A stretch of 64,000 bases of DNA. Origin: Pseudanabaena sp. FACHB-2040. Its GTDB lineage: Bacteria > Cyanobacteriota > Cyanobacteriia > Phormidesmidales > Phormidesmidaceae. Location: the NCBI RefSeq assembly GCF_014696715.1, contig NZ_JACJQO010000011.1, positions 62,001 to 126,000 on the forward strand, given 5' to 3'. Within the stretch, counting starts at the first letter, position 1, and each line of letters starts with the position of its first letter. Below, piece by piece: positions 1-7,124 of this stretch. A model generated the notes under the pieces. The model was given only the letters and a program-made list of their open reading frames with translations, was not told the origin of the DNA and made no database searches. The translations under genes and the position numbers were made by a program.

Positions 1-1212
1 CCGGCTAATCGCTTCAACCAATACCCTCATGAGTTTAGTGGGGGGATGCGGCAACGGGTTGCGATCGCACTGGCTATGCTGCTAGAGCCAAAGCTGATTG
101 TGGCCGATGAGCCTACGACCAGCTTGGATGTGACAGTGTCGGCCCAGATTTTGGCAGAGCTGACCCGCCTGTGTGAGGAGAACAATACGGCCCTGATCTT
201 GATCTCTCACGACCTAGCGCTGGTGGCTGAGCAGTGCGATCGCGTGGCCGTGATGTATCAGGGCGCGCTGGTGGAGGAAGGGCCAGCCCAGTCTGTGTTG
301 TTTGACCCGCAGCACCCCTACACACAGTCGCTGGTCGAGTCGGCCCTGCACCTACAGCGATCCAACGCTCGAACTGCAAGCGTGGAGCCGCCTCAGCCCC
401 TGCTTCGCGTGCAAGATCTGACCAAGCACTACGTTCTAGAGGCTGGCTTTTTAGGCAAGCTGTTGGGCCGACAGCAGGATACGGTGATCAGAGCCGTCGA
501 TGGCATTTCCCTCGATCTCTATGCCGGCGAAATCTTGGGGCTGGTGGGGGAATCGGGCTGCGGTAAGAGCACCCTTTCTCGCACCATTCTGCAGCTAATT
601 CAGCCGACCTCAGGGCGAGTGGAGTTTTTGGGCAGAGACTTAACTCAGCTCCCCCCTAGTGAACTGCGGCGGCAGCGGCGCAACCTGCAAATGGTGTTTC
701 AAGACCCCCATGCCTGCTTAAACCCGATGATGACGGTGGGGCAAAGCATTGCCGATCCGCTGCTGATTCATGGGTTAGCCAACCGCTATGAAGCCGCCAA
801 AAAGGCCCATGCCATGCTGGATCGAGTTGGCCTCACCCCCACCGAAACTTACTTCGATCGCTTTCCCGGCGATCTCTCAGGTGGACAGCAGCAGCGAGTT
901 GCGATCGCACGTGCCCTAATCACCCAACCCAAGCTAATCATTTGCGATGAACCTGTCAGTATGCTCGATGCCACGGTGCAGGCTCAGGTGCTAGAGCTGA
1001 TGCTAGACCTCAAGCGAGAGTTTGACCTAACCTACTTATTCATTACCCACGACCTCTGGGTTGCGAAGTTTTTGTGCGATCGCATTGCCGTAATGCAGGC
1101 GGGCAAGGTTGTGGAGCTAGGCCCCACCGAACAGCTTTTTGGCCATCCCCAGCATCCCTACACGCAGACGCTGCTACGGGCGGCACCGCTGTTTGCTCGG
1201 CAAGTTTCTTAA
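1..1212 (+). CDS. ABC transporter ATP-binding protein with two fused ATPase domains (5' partial)
   Basis: Peptide/nickel-type (Dpp/Opp, YejF-like) importer ATPase that powers uptake through a membrane permease pair. The frame is open from base 1, so the true start lies outside the window. Visible are the end of ATPase 1 (signature FSGGMRQRVAIA, Walker B LIVADEPTTSLD) and a complete ATPase 2 with Walker A GESGCGKST, signature LSGGQQQRVAIARAL and Walker B LIICDEPVSMLD. Each half ends with the HPYTQ oligopeptide-transporter C-terminal motif. The duplicated arrangement is known for single-gene DppD-DppF fusions. No permease or binding-protein gene is within the window, so the substrate is unknown. 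The family call is secure. Confidence 0.93.
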   Translation, partial: PANRFNQYPHEFSGGMRQRVAIALAMLLEPKLIVADEPTTSLDVTVSAQILAELTRLCEENNTALILISHDLALVAEQCDRVAVMYQGALVEEGPAQSVLFDPQHPYTQSLVESALHLQRSNARTASVEPPQPLLRVQDLTKHYVLEAGFLGKLLGRQQDTVIRAVDGISLDLYAGEILGLVGESGCGKSTLSRTILQLIQPTSGRVEFLGRDLTQLPPSELRRQRRNLQMVFQDPHACLNPMMTVGQSIADPLLIHGLANRYEAAKKAHAMLDRVGLTPTETYFDRFPGDLSGGQQQRVAIARALITQPKLIICDEPVSMLDATVQAQVLELMLDLKREFDLTYLFITHDLWVAKFLCDRIAVMQAGKVVELGPTEQLFGHPQHPYTQTLLRAAPLFARQVS

Positions 1213-1243
1213 AACAGACGCGCCTCCCCCTTTCCGCGTCTGC

Positions 1244-1486
1244 CTATGCAGCCTGAGCCAAATCGCCTAATCGCCCTTCCAAATAGCCGTACAGCCCTTC
1301 GCCTGCAGCGAAGTAGATCTCAATGCCTTGCCGGGTCTGCTCGGCAGCGATAATTTCAGCTCGGTAGTGGGGAGTTACCAAAAAGTTGATCCAGTCGGCG
1401 GTTTGAGCGAGGGGGACGGTCAGCTTGCCCATCCGAGCACCGTCGATGATTTCGATGACAAACCGAGGTTCAAACCCTGTCGCCAT
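1244..1486 (-). CDS. conserved hypothetical protein, 80 aa
   Basis: Small soluble protein with alternating hydrophobic and polar stretches (RFVIEIIDGARMGKL, AEIIAAEQTRQGIEIYF) that suggest a compact alpha/beta fold. It has no signal peptide or membrane helix. It converges with the ABC transporter gene, leaving a 31-base gap between the two stops. It reads like a real protein rather than a shadow frame, with no low-complexity composition. The function is not recognised. The start at 1486 is the only Met upstream of the conserved-looking core. Confidence 0.6.
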   Translation of the reverse strand: MATGFEPRFVIEIIDGARMGKLTVPLAQTADWINFLVTPHYRAEIIAAEQTRQGIEIYFAAGEGLYGYLEGRLGDLAQAA

Positions 1487-2135
1487 AGGACTGCCCTTAT
1501 AGTACTTTTGAACTATTTCTATTTTACTCGTGGCTTGGAGTTCTGCAACCTCTTTCTGCAGGTTAACCAGCGATGGGGTCTGCGGGCTCGCCTTGGCTGT
1601 GATACACAGAGTTCTTTAGGGGATGCTTCGGACTGCTTAGGGGGCTGAGGTTGCGATCGCACAGCACTCTTCTGCTCAAGACCCAGCACAACCAGCCTTA
1701 TTTTGGGCAAACTGGCTGGCTAGTAAACTTGAAGGATCGCCTCTATGCGGAGCTTGACTAGCTCCATCAACATAGGGTGGGAGGGCAATTTTCTGCTTGA
1801 AAACAATTCTTTGCAGCCACAAAAGCTTCTACAGGATCTGAGTAGCCTTGCTCATTACCTGCCGTAGAAAACTTCTGCATCCCAAATCGATTAAATCGCG
1901 GTGTTTACCGGGCATAGACGTGGTTAGCTAGCAGGCTTTGCATTAGCTAAAACCGCCTGTGTCTAAAAGAGAAATGTGTTGCTTTAGGTGGAACCGTATT
2001 GCAGTGTGGCTCCTTCGCTAGGAGCATGTTCTATAGAGAAGTCAACTCCTATTATCTGGGAGGACTTAAAGAATTCCAACATTGATCCGGGCTTTTTTGA
2101 GACCGTCCATAGAAATAAAATAAGGTGTAGACTGA
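1487..2135. other. 650-base intergenic region before Mn catalase
   Basis: No convincing gene. Minus-strand frame 1519-1710 is Arg/Pro/Lys-rich with no domain look. The plus side presumably holds the catalase promoter, but no clear -35/-10 pair could be picked. A weak AAGGTG ribosome-binding site lies just before the ATG at 2136. Confidence 0.5.
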
Positions 2136-2840
2136 ATGTTTTTCCATAAAAAAGAAGCGATTCATACCGTCAATACGGGCGAAGCCAACCCTCGTTTTGC
2201 TCAACTGCTGCTAGAGCAGTTTGGTGGAGCCACTGGAGAACTCACTGCTGCTCTGCAATATTGGGTGCAGTCGTTTCATGTTGAAGATCCTGGCCTTCGC
2301 GATATGCTTCAAGACATCGCGCTTGAGGAGTTTGGCCACCTAGAGATGGTTGGAAAGCTCATTGAAGAGCACACCAGAAATGTAGATCAAACAGAAGCCT
2401 ATAAAAGCTCGCTATTTGCGGTGCGTGGCATGGGTCCTCACTTTCTTGATAGCCAGGGAAGCGCTTGGACTGCCAGCTACATCAATGAAGGCGGTGACGT
2501 TGTGCGTGACCTGAGAGCCAACATTGCGGCAGAAGCAGGTGCCCGTCAAACTTATGAATCATTGATTAAACTTTCTACCGACGAAGGAACAAAGCGTACG
2601 CTGGTACACCTGCTGACCCGCGAAATCTCGCACACCAAAATGTTCATGAAAGCGCTAGATTCCTTGGGCAAGCTTGATGATCCGTTCTTTGGGAACATCC
2701 CCCCCGATGAAACGGTAGACATCTACTACAACCTGTCATCCAACGGCAAAGATGAGCGAGGCCCGTGGAACTCTGACGAAAACTTTAAGTATGTTGCTCA
2801 GCCAGCTCCCCAAGATGAAGCCCAGCCGACACATCAGTAA
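2136..2840 (+). CDS. manganese catalase
   Basis: Dinuclear-manganese catalase that converts 2 H2O2 to water and O2 in the cytoplasm. The ferritin-like four-helix bundle ligands are all recognisable: Glu35 (GELTAALQYW), Glu65 and His68 (LEEFGHLE), Glu133 (AAEAGARQTYE) and His166 (REISHTKMF). The length (234 aa) lies within the family range, and the C-terminal tail after residue 190 is hydrophilic, as in other members. It is monocistronic and converges with the ThrRS gene 14 bases downstream. It is probably an oxidative-stress enzyme; no operator was recognised. The family assignment is strong from the ligand set. Confidence 0.92.
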   Translation: MFFHKKEAIHTVNTGEANPRFAQLLLEQFGGATGELTAALQYWVQSFHVEDPGLRDMLQDIALEEFGHLEMVGKLIEEHTRNVDQTEAYKSSLFAVRGMGPHFLDSQGSAWTASYINEGGDVVRDLRANIAAEAGARQTYESLIKLSTDEGTKRTLVHLLTREISHTKMFMKALDSLGKLDDPFFGNIPPDETVDIYYNLSSNGKDERGPWNSDENFKYVAQPAPQDEAQPTHQ

Positions 2841-2854
2841 ACTCGTTACTTGTT

Positions 2855-4222
2855 TCACTTAATTACGCCGTTGAAATAACGCGAGAGAACTGGGTGTGAG
2901 TGCTTAGCATCATACCCAGTTCTTTCATCCTTCTGTTTCGCTGTAAGGCTAGCCAACAATCGCTCGTCTTCAGCTTTTGCCATTGGGATAAGAAACTGGT
3001 AGGGCGTGGCAAGATCTGCCAACATCTGCTCAAATTGAGCGAGGCTTACTTCTTGCCGTTCTACAGCCCCTAAACGCCGAAGATTCAATGTTTGGCTCAT
3101 AGCCTCCTGCTCCCCCACAATCGCAATCAGCGGAATTCTGCGTTTAGAGAGTTCTCGAATTTTCTTGCTAATTGTCTGATCCTGATTGTGACATTCCGCT
3201 CTGACATTAAGCTGCTGAAGCCGAGAGAAAATCGTTTCCGCCCAAGCAGATGCTTTATCAGAAATAGAGGCAATTGCAACTTGTGTCGGAGCAGCCCAAA
3301 CGGGAAGGATACCGCGATGGTGTTCTAATAAGATGCCAATCCAGCGCTCTAGTGAGCCTAAAATTGCTTGGTGCAGCATAACAGGACGCTCCAGTTCTCC
3401 CTGATCATTTACAAACGCTACCTCAAAGACTTGAGGTAGATTAAAATCTATTTGAAATGTACCGCACTGCCATGATCGCCCCAATTGGTCTTGCAAACTG
3501 ATTTCAAGTTTTGGACCATAGAATGCCCCTTCATTTGGAGCTAACTGGTAACTGTGTCCCAAAGCTTGAACGGCCTCAATTAAGAGAGACTCAGCACGAT
3601 CCCAAAGTTGATCGGAGCCAAGCCGTTGTTCGGGTCTGAGGGAAATCTGAAGGGAAAACTGCTCATAGCCAAAGGCAGCATAAACCTGCTGCACCATGTT
3701 GAGAAAATTGCTAATTGCATGCTGCACATCAGATTCTCGGCAGAAGATATGGGCATCATCTTGGATAAACTGTCGTAGTCGCATACAGCCCGATAATGTA
3801 CCCGAGAGTTCGTTGCGATGGCACATCCCAAATTCCATCAATCGCATGGGGTTCTCTCGATAGCTGCGCTTGTGGGACTGATAAATAGCAATGTGGGCAG
3901 GGCACGACATGGGTTTAAGCGCATAACTAGGATTGATGATGAATTGGGCTGATTCATTGTCTGCCTCCGCGTCTCCGCTGCCAACTACAAACATCCCCTT
4001 ACGAAATTTTTCCCAATGTCCTGAACGCTCCCAGAGTGATCGACTTAGAACAATGGGCGATCGCACTTCTTCAAACCCATGCGCTTGATACACCTGTCGC
4101 ATAAAGTCTTCAATGCAATGAAAAAGCCGTAGTCCCTGGGGATGCCAAAACACCATTCCTGGACTATGCTCCTCAAAGTGGAACAAGTCCATATCCCTTG
4201 CAAGTTCACGGTGATCTGCCAC
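2855..4222 (-). CDS. thrS: threonyl-tRNA synthetase lacking the TGS and editing domains
   Basis: Charges tRNA-Thr with threonine. At 455 aa it begins directly at the catalytic domain (ADHRELARDMDLFHFEE), so the N-terminal TGS and Ser-tRNA editing domains (about 240 residues in the full enzyme) are absent. Class II motifs and the zinc ligands are kept: Cys in MSCPAH, His in QDDAHIF and His in MLHQAILGS; the CHRNE motif is also present. The C-terminal anticodon-binding domain is intact, followed by an extra tail. I chose the GTG at 4222 because AGGAG (4231-4235) precedes it. A longer frame from 4312 would translate the terminator hairpin as protein. Two threonine-leader attenuators lie upstream. 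In Anabaena 7120 two ThrRSs exist, one of them stress-induced with impaired proofreading; whether this gene matches it is inference. Confidence 0.9.
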   Translation of the reverse strand: MADHRELARDMDLFHFEEHSPGMVFWHPQGLRLFHCIEDFMRQVYQAHGFEEVRSPIVLSRSLWERSGHWEKFRKGMFVVGSGDAEADNESAQFIINPSYALKPMSCPAHIAIYQSHKRSYRENPMRLMEFGMCHRNELSGTLSGCMRLRQFIQDDAHIFCRESDVQHAISNFLNMVQQVYAAFGYEQFSLQISLRPEQRLGSDQLWDRAESLLIEAVQALGHSYQLAPNEGAFYGPKLEISLQDQLGRSWQCGTFQIDFNLPQVFEVAFVNDQGELERPVMLHQAILGSLERWIGILLEHHRGILPVWAAPTQVAIASISDKASAWAETIFSRLQQLNVRAECHNQDQTISKKIRELSKRRIPLIAIVGEQEAMSQTLNLRRLGAVERQEVSLAQFEQMLADLATPYQFLIPMAKAEDERLLASLTAKQKDERTGYDAKHSHPVLSRYFNGVIK

Positions 4223-4252
4223 TTTAGTTTCTCCTGCTGTGTGAATTATCAA

Positions 4253-4288
4253 CAATAAAAAATCCCTCCAAAGCTTGCTTTGGAGGGA
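4253..4288 (-). terminator. gene-proximal attenuator terminator of thrS
   Basis: Perfect 12-bp inverted repeat, arms 4263-4274 and 4277-4288 (TCCCTCCAAAGC on either strand). On the minus strand it is followed at once by TTTTTTATTG. It lies between the second leader peptide and the thrS start codon, so as transcribed it would stop RNA before thrS. Its 5' arm contains CCCTCC, which can alternatively pair with GGAGGG at the end of leader 2 (plus-strand 4322-4327). Confidence 0.88.
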
Positions 4289-4315
4289 CAGATGAGCTGC
4301 ATGCGCAATCAATCG

Positions 4316-4387
4316 TCACGGCCCTCCTGGCGTGATGGTAGTGGTGGTGGTAGTAGTGGACATTGCAAGCGGTATTGGCAGCAACAT
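4316..4387 (-). CDS. threonine leader peptide 2 (gene-proximal)
   Basis: A 23-codon ORF starting at 4387, with AGGA eight bases upstream. After eight residues it reads MSTTTTTTTITPGGP and stops at TGA. Seven consecutive Thr codons plus an eighth (ACT ACT ACC ACC ACC ACT ACC ATC ACG) are a hallmark of leader peptides that sense charged tRNA-Thr, as in enterobacterial thrL. The final codons GGA GGG are the putative antiterminator strand. A ribosome that reaches the stop codon would cover them and let the terminator form. A ribosome stalled in the Thr run would leave them free to pair with CCCTCC of the terminator. An internal ATG at 4363 is an alternative start. Confidence 0.85.
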   Translation of the reverse strand: MLLPIPLAMSTTTTTTTITPGGP

Positions 4388-4403
4388 GAGCGCATTCCTA
4401 ATA

Positions 4404-4443
4404 ACACAAAAATATTGCCCCCCAGAGTTTGTCTGGAGGGCAA
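4404..4443 (-). terminator. promoter-proximal attenuator terminator of thrS
   Basis: Inverted repeat with arms 4415-4426 and 4432-4443 (12 bp with one G-U pair as RNA, 5-base loop). On the minus strand it is followed by TATTTTTGTG. It lies between leader peptide 1 and leader peptide 2. Its 5' arm contains CCCTCC (plus-strand ggaggg at 4435-4440), complementary to GGAGGG at the end of leader 1. Confidence 0.8.
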
Positions 4444-4476
4444 CTGAAGTAGTAAGACTGATGTCAGCGCAGCGCC

Positions 4477-4530
4477 TTACAACCCTCCTAAGGGAATAGT
4501 TCGGGTAGTCAGGGTGAGCGCTGCGTTCAT
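4477..4530 (-). CDS. threonine leader peptide 1 (promoter-proximal)
   Basis: A 17-residue ORF, MNAALTLTTRTIPLGGL, with four Thr codons within six positions and a TAA stop at 4477-4479. Its end (Gly-Gly encoded by GGA GGG, then one residue and stop) parallels leader 2, so the two units look like duplicates of the same design. No good Shine-Dalgarno sequence is seen before the ATG (CTCAAAATG), which is common in cyanobacteria. The GGAGGG (plus 4483-4488) can pair with the 5' arm of the following hairpin. It supports attenuation by threonyl-tRNA supply. Confidence 0.72.
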   Translation of the reverse strand: MNAALTLTTRTIPLGGL

Positions 4531-4559
4531 TTTGAGAAAGTTCTGTTTTGATATATCTT

Positions 4560-4588
4560 CTCTAACTCAATTCTCTAGCAGGTGTCAA
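4560..4588 (-). promoter_or_regulatory. candidate promoter for the thrS leader transcript
   Basis: On the minus strand a perfect -35 TTGACA (4588-4583) is separated by 17 bases from TTAGAG (4565-4560), a weak -10. The predicted start near 4553 would give a leader of about 330 bases holding both peptides and both terminators. No clear Zur-type palindrome was seen nearby. Confidence 0.55.
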
Positions 4589-4625
4589 GTACTCAGAAAA
4601 ACTAAACAACACCTCTAGTAAGCCA

Positions 4626-4796
4626 ATGTTAGGCCCAAGGGGTACACCCAAACCGGATTGTGCCCGGTTCCAATTCAGACTCTATAACGGCGAAGCTGCT
4701 CGTCCGAGTACCCGCACCAAGGCAAAATTCGATGCTGTGGGTGGGTGGCTACACATGCTTTTTGAGCAGTCCAGGACGGAGTTAGACCACGCCTAG
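4626..4796 (+). CDS. possible small protein, 56 aa
   Basis: ORF beginning MLGPRGTPKPDCARFQF and ending SRTELDHA, with a balanced, protein-like composition and an aromatic segment GGWLHMLFEQ. It fills the gap between the thrS leader (divergent) and the DUF3037 gene (convergent, overlapping by 4 bases). No ribosome-binding site was seen. It could be a real small gene or a remnant of a larger one. Function unknown. Confidence 0.28.
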   Translation: MLGPRGTPKPDCARFQFRLYNGEAARPSTRTKAKFDAVGGWLHMLFEQSRTELDHA

Positions 4797-5206
4797 CTCT
4801 TGCTGAGAGAGGCTGCTGGTGCCGGACGCACCATTGTTTTAAGCAAGTGTTCGATCACGGTCGATAGATTCTTGCACAAACCTGTGTGAACCCGCGATGT
4901 CTGAATGATGGTGCTGCGGGGGGCAACAATCCAATGGAACCGTTCTCTTTGCGGCAGTTGGCCAATTGGGCCAGCCTGCTCTCCCCCCGCGCAAATAATG
5001 GAGATGGCATCTAAGTAGCCCTGAACGGTTTCCACATCTAGGGTGGGGGCCAGGGCGGTGAGTCGTTGCTGATCGAGTTCAATCTGCGCTTCGAGAAATT
5101 TACGACTCGCGCACGACACGATCACCCCTACATTGATAAACTCTTCTCGCTCAACTCTGGGAACCACACGAATGATGGCGTAATCATAGGTGAAGTGATC
5201 GTGCAC
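4793..5206 (-). CDS. DUF3037 family protein
   Basis: 137-aa protein opening with the family hallmark YDYAIIRVVPRVEREEFINVGVIV. The rest is alpha-helical, with no membrane segment. DUF3037 genes are habitually paired with a HipA-like kinase gene. Here the upstream kinase gene ends 23 bases inside this one, so the two are translationally coupled and almost certainly act together. The molecular role of DUF3037 is not established. An antitoxin-like or regulatory partner for the kinase is possible but not shown by the sequence. Confidence 0.85.
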   Translation of the reverse strand: MHDHFTYDYAIIRVVPRVEREEFINVGVIVSCASRKFLEAQIELDQQRLTALAPTLDVETVQGYLDAISIICAGGEQAGPIGQLPQRERFHWIVAPRSTIIQTSRVHTGLCKNLSTVIEHLLKTMVRPAPAASLSKS

Positions 5207-5960
5207 GAATTGCCTCCTCTAAAAAACCACGGGGCGACTCTAGTCGTCTCAACAGGTACTCGATGTAAGCCTCGCGATGCTGCTGGATTTCGGTAAAGGG
5301 AGAGCCTTCTACCAGCCAGGTCTCGGGAATTTGATTAACGATGTGGGTAATGATCTCTGCCGTGAGTTGCGCTGTCATTTTGGCATCTGCCGCTGCAAGC
5401 TGGCTGGCAAAGCACAGCAAAACGTGGTCTTTGATGCCAGGGAAGGGGGCGTGGCTGCGCTCTAGGTAGTTGTTCCAAGTGTGGTGAAAACTGAGGGCCA
5501 CGCCGTGGTCAATCAGCCAAAGCCTGCGGTGCCACATCAGCATGTTGGTGTTGCGGGCTGTGCGGTCGATGTTGGTGACGTAGGCATCGAACCAGACAAT
5601 TGCCGAAGACAGCTCAGCATCGGGCTGCTGGGCCACGGGGTCGAAGGTGATGGAGCTAGGGAGGTAGTCGAGGGCAAGGTTAAGCCCCACACTGGCCCGG
5701 ATTAAATCTTGAATTTCAGGATCAGGCTCTGTGCGGGCCAATTCGGCATTGACCTCTACAAAGACAATTTCGGGCACCAGCAGCCCGACAGCCCGCGCGA
5801 TTTCCCCGGCAACGAGTTCGGCAATGAGGGATTTGGCCCCCTGACCGGCACCGCGAAACTTCAGCACATACATGCCATCATCATCAGCTTCCACAATCGC
5901 TGGAAGTGACCCACCCTCGCGCAAGGGCGTAACGTATCTTGTTGCAACAACTGTTCGCAA
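5184..5960 (-). CDS. HipA-like Ser/Thr kinase family protein
   Basis: 258-aa member of the compact HipA-like kinase family (PI3/4-kinase-like fold). Visible catalytic elements are Lys34 in MYVLKFRG (ATP-binding), Asp132 and Asn137 in NIDRTARNTN (catalytic loop) and Asp151 in LWLIDHGVAL (metal). It lacks the N-terminal Couple_hipA segment of the E. coli HipA toxin and is about half that protein's length. It forms an overlapping pair with the downstream DUF3037 gene. True HipA phosphorylates aminoacyl-tRNA synthetases; a synthetase gene lies just beyond, but any link is speculative. No HipB-like DNA-binding gene is present. Confidence 0.82.
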   Translation of the reverse strand: MRTVVATRYVTPLREGGSLPAIVEADDDGMYVLKFRGAGQGAKSLIAELVAGEIARAVGLLVPEIVFVEVNAELARTEPDPEIQDLIRASVGLNLALDYLPSSITFDPVAQQPDAELSSAIVWFDAYVTNIDRTARNTNMLMWHRRLWLIDHGVALSFHHTWNNYLERSHAPFPGIKDHVLLCFASQLAAADAKMTAQLTAEIITHIVNQIPETWLVEGSPFTEIQQHREAYIEYLLRRLESPRGFLEEAIRARSLHL

Positions 5961-6198
5961 ACAGATTCCTAATTACATTACTTCAGCCCATTCTAGTAGA
6001 ACTCATCACCGCAATAAATCTCGCAAGCTCTCCAGCATCAGTACTTTCAAGCTGCCCTGCTGCGTCTTTCACAAACGGTTCTCACGTTTGTAGAAAGCCA
6101 GACCTTCAGATGGTGTTGCCATATTGAGGCTCGAATCAGAGTAAACGCCCCTAAATTAGCCGCCTAGAGTCGGGCTCTGGCTCCATAAGGATTTTGTT

Positions 6199-7056
6199 AT
6201 GATAACCACCTGTAGAATCAGGGTACGTAGTGCTGATCTTTCGGAAGCTAGATCAAATATGGACTCTGCTGTGTTGAGTACCCCGTTTGAGCCTACTGCC
6301 CTGGCAGAGGCCGACATCCCTACATTGAAATCCAGCCTGTTGAAGCATGTCGAGGGCCGAGACGCAGAGCCAATGGCTAAAAAGGTTCGTTTTGCCAACG
6401 AAATCCTAATGCCACTTTTTAGTGAACTTAAAAGGCGAAATCCTACCCCTGATCTAAATCAGCAGATCCCGCTATTGAAAGGAATTTGGTTTCCTGTTTG
6501 GTCTACCAACCCTTTTCAAGATATTTTGCCGGGGCGGGTGCAGCAGGAGTCTTACCAAATCTTTGATGACAATGGCTATTACGCTAACCTAGCCCGCTAC
6601 AAGCCCGGTCGAAAAGCTCCGATTCTTAATCTGATCTCTCGTTGGCTGCTGAGCTACGACCTACTGATTATGCAGAGCTATTCTGTGGAAACTCAGGCCT
6701 CCGCTGATCCTGATCGCTCGGCAGTGCCCGACCAGGCTGTTCAGGAGTATTGGGACATTCGCAATGTCTGCATCAAGCAGTCTCTGCGCTTTGGCTCTCT
6801 TTCTTTCAGCCCTGAAGCTGCTCAAACTTGGTTCAATCAAAATGTGACCAAGTATCAAGCAGATCCTAAATCTCAAGAGCAAACTTCTGTACCTGTTGAG
6901 GATAAGACCCGCATCACTGCTAAGCAATACCAACAAATCTCTAAGGCTAGACCCCAGTTGGATAACCTCTATATTGACCAGGATTTTCGCTTGGTCAAAA
7001 CCCAACGGGAAAAATCACAGCGCCCTTCCTATACGGTAGCTACGCGCTTGATTTAG
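6199..7056 (+). CDS. possible PAP/fibrillin-like protein
   Basis: 285-aa soluble protein. Residues about 90-135 (KGIWFPVWSTNPFQDILPGRV, followed by a tyrosine-rich NGYYANLARY segment) resemble the PAP/fibrillin lipocalin-like domain (a GxW start, then an ILPGR-type turn and beta strands). Fibrillins associate with thylakoid lipids and plastoglobules in plants and cyanobacteria. Start uncertain: the ATG at 6259 (MDSAVLSTPFEP) also fits and would remove a non-conserved-looking basic leader of 20 residues. The C-terminal 60 residues are charged and may be flexible. It stands alone, bordered downstream by the attC-like motif at 7103. The domain call is by eye only. Confidence 0.5.
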   Translation: MITTCRIRVRSADLSEARSNMDSAVLSTPFEPTALAEADIPTLKSSLLKHVEGRDAEPMAKKVRFANEILMPLFSELKRRNPTPDLNQQIPLLKGIWFPVWSTNPFQDILPGRVQQESYQIFDDNGYYANLARYKPGRKAPILNLISRWLLSYDLLIMQSYSVETQASADPDRSAVPDQAVQEYWDIRNVCIKQSLRFGSLSFSPEAAQTWFNQNVTKYQADPKSQEQTSVPVEDKTRITAKQYQQISKARPQLDNLYIDQDFRLVKTQREKSQRPSYTVATRLI

Positions 7057-7102
7057 TCAAGATTTTGTCTTTAGTGTGGTTTGTGAAGGGGATAAATGAA
7101 TT

Positions 7103-7109
7103 GTTAGAT
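7103..7109 (-). other. attC-like core-site motif (integron remnant)
   Basis: On the minus strand ATCTAACAATTCATT follows the stop of the frameshifted membrane gene by 15 bases. It fits the attC R'' consensus RYYYAAC and the common attC opening TAACAATTCATT. No matching second half (GTTRRRY) is visible downstream, so if real it is truncated by the neighbouring 285-aa gene. Confidence 0.35.
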
Positions 7110-7124
7110 GTTGCTCCGTTCGGG

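Noticed and set aside
1519-1710. 63-codon minus frame upstream of the 80-aa gene
   Set aside because: Arg/Lys/Pro/Gln-rich with no start signal or conservation look.
4223-4312. Thirty-residue N-terminal extension of ThrRS (start at 4312)
   Set aside because: It translates the attenuator hairpin and its U-tract (QSKLWRDFLLL); GTG 4222 has a proper AGGAG site and the family boundary.
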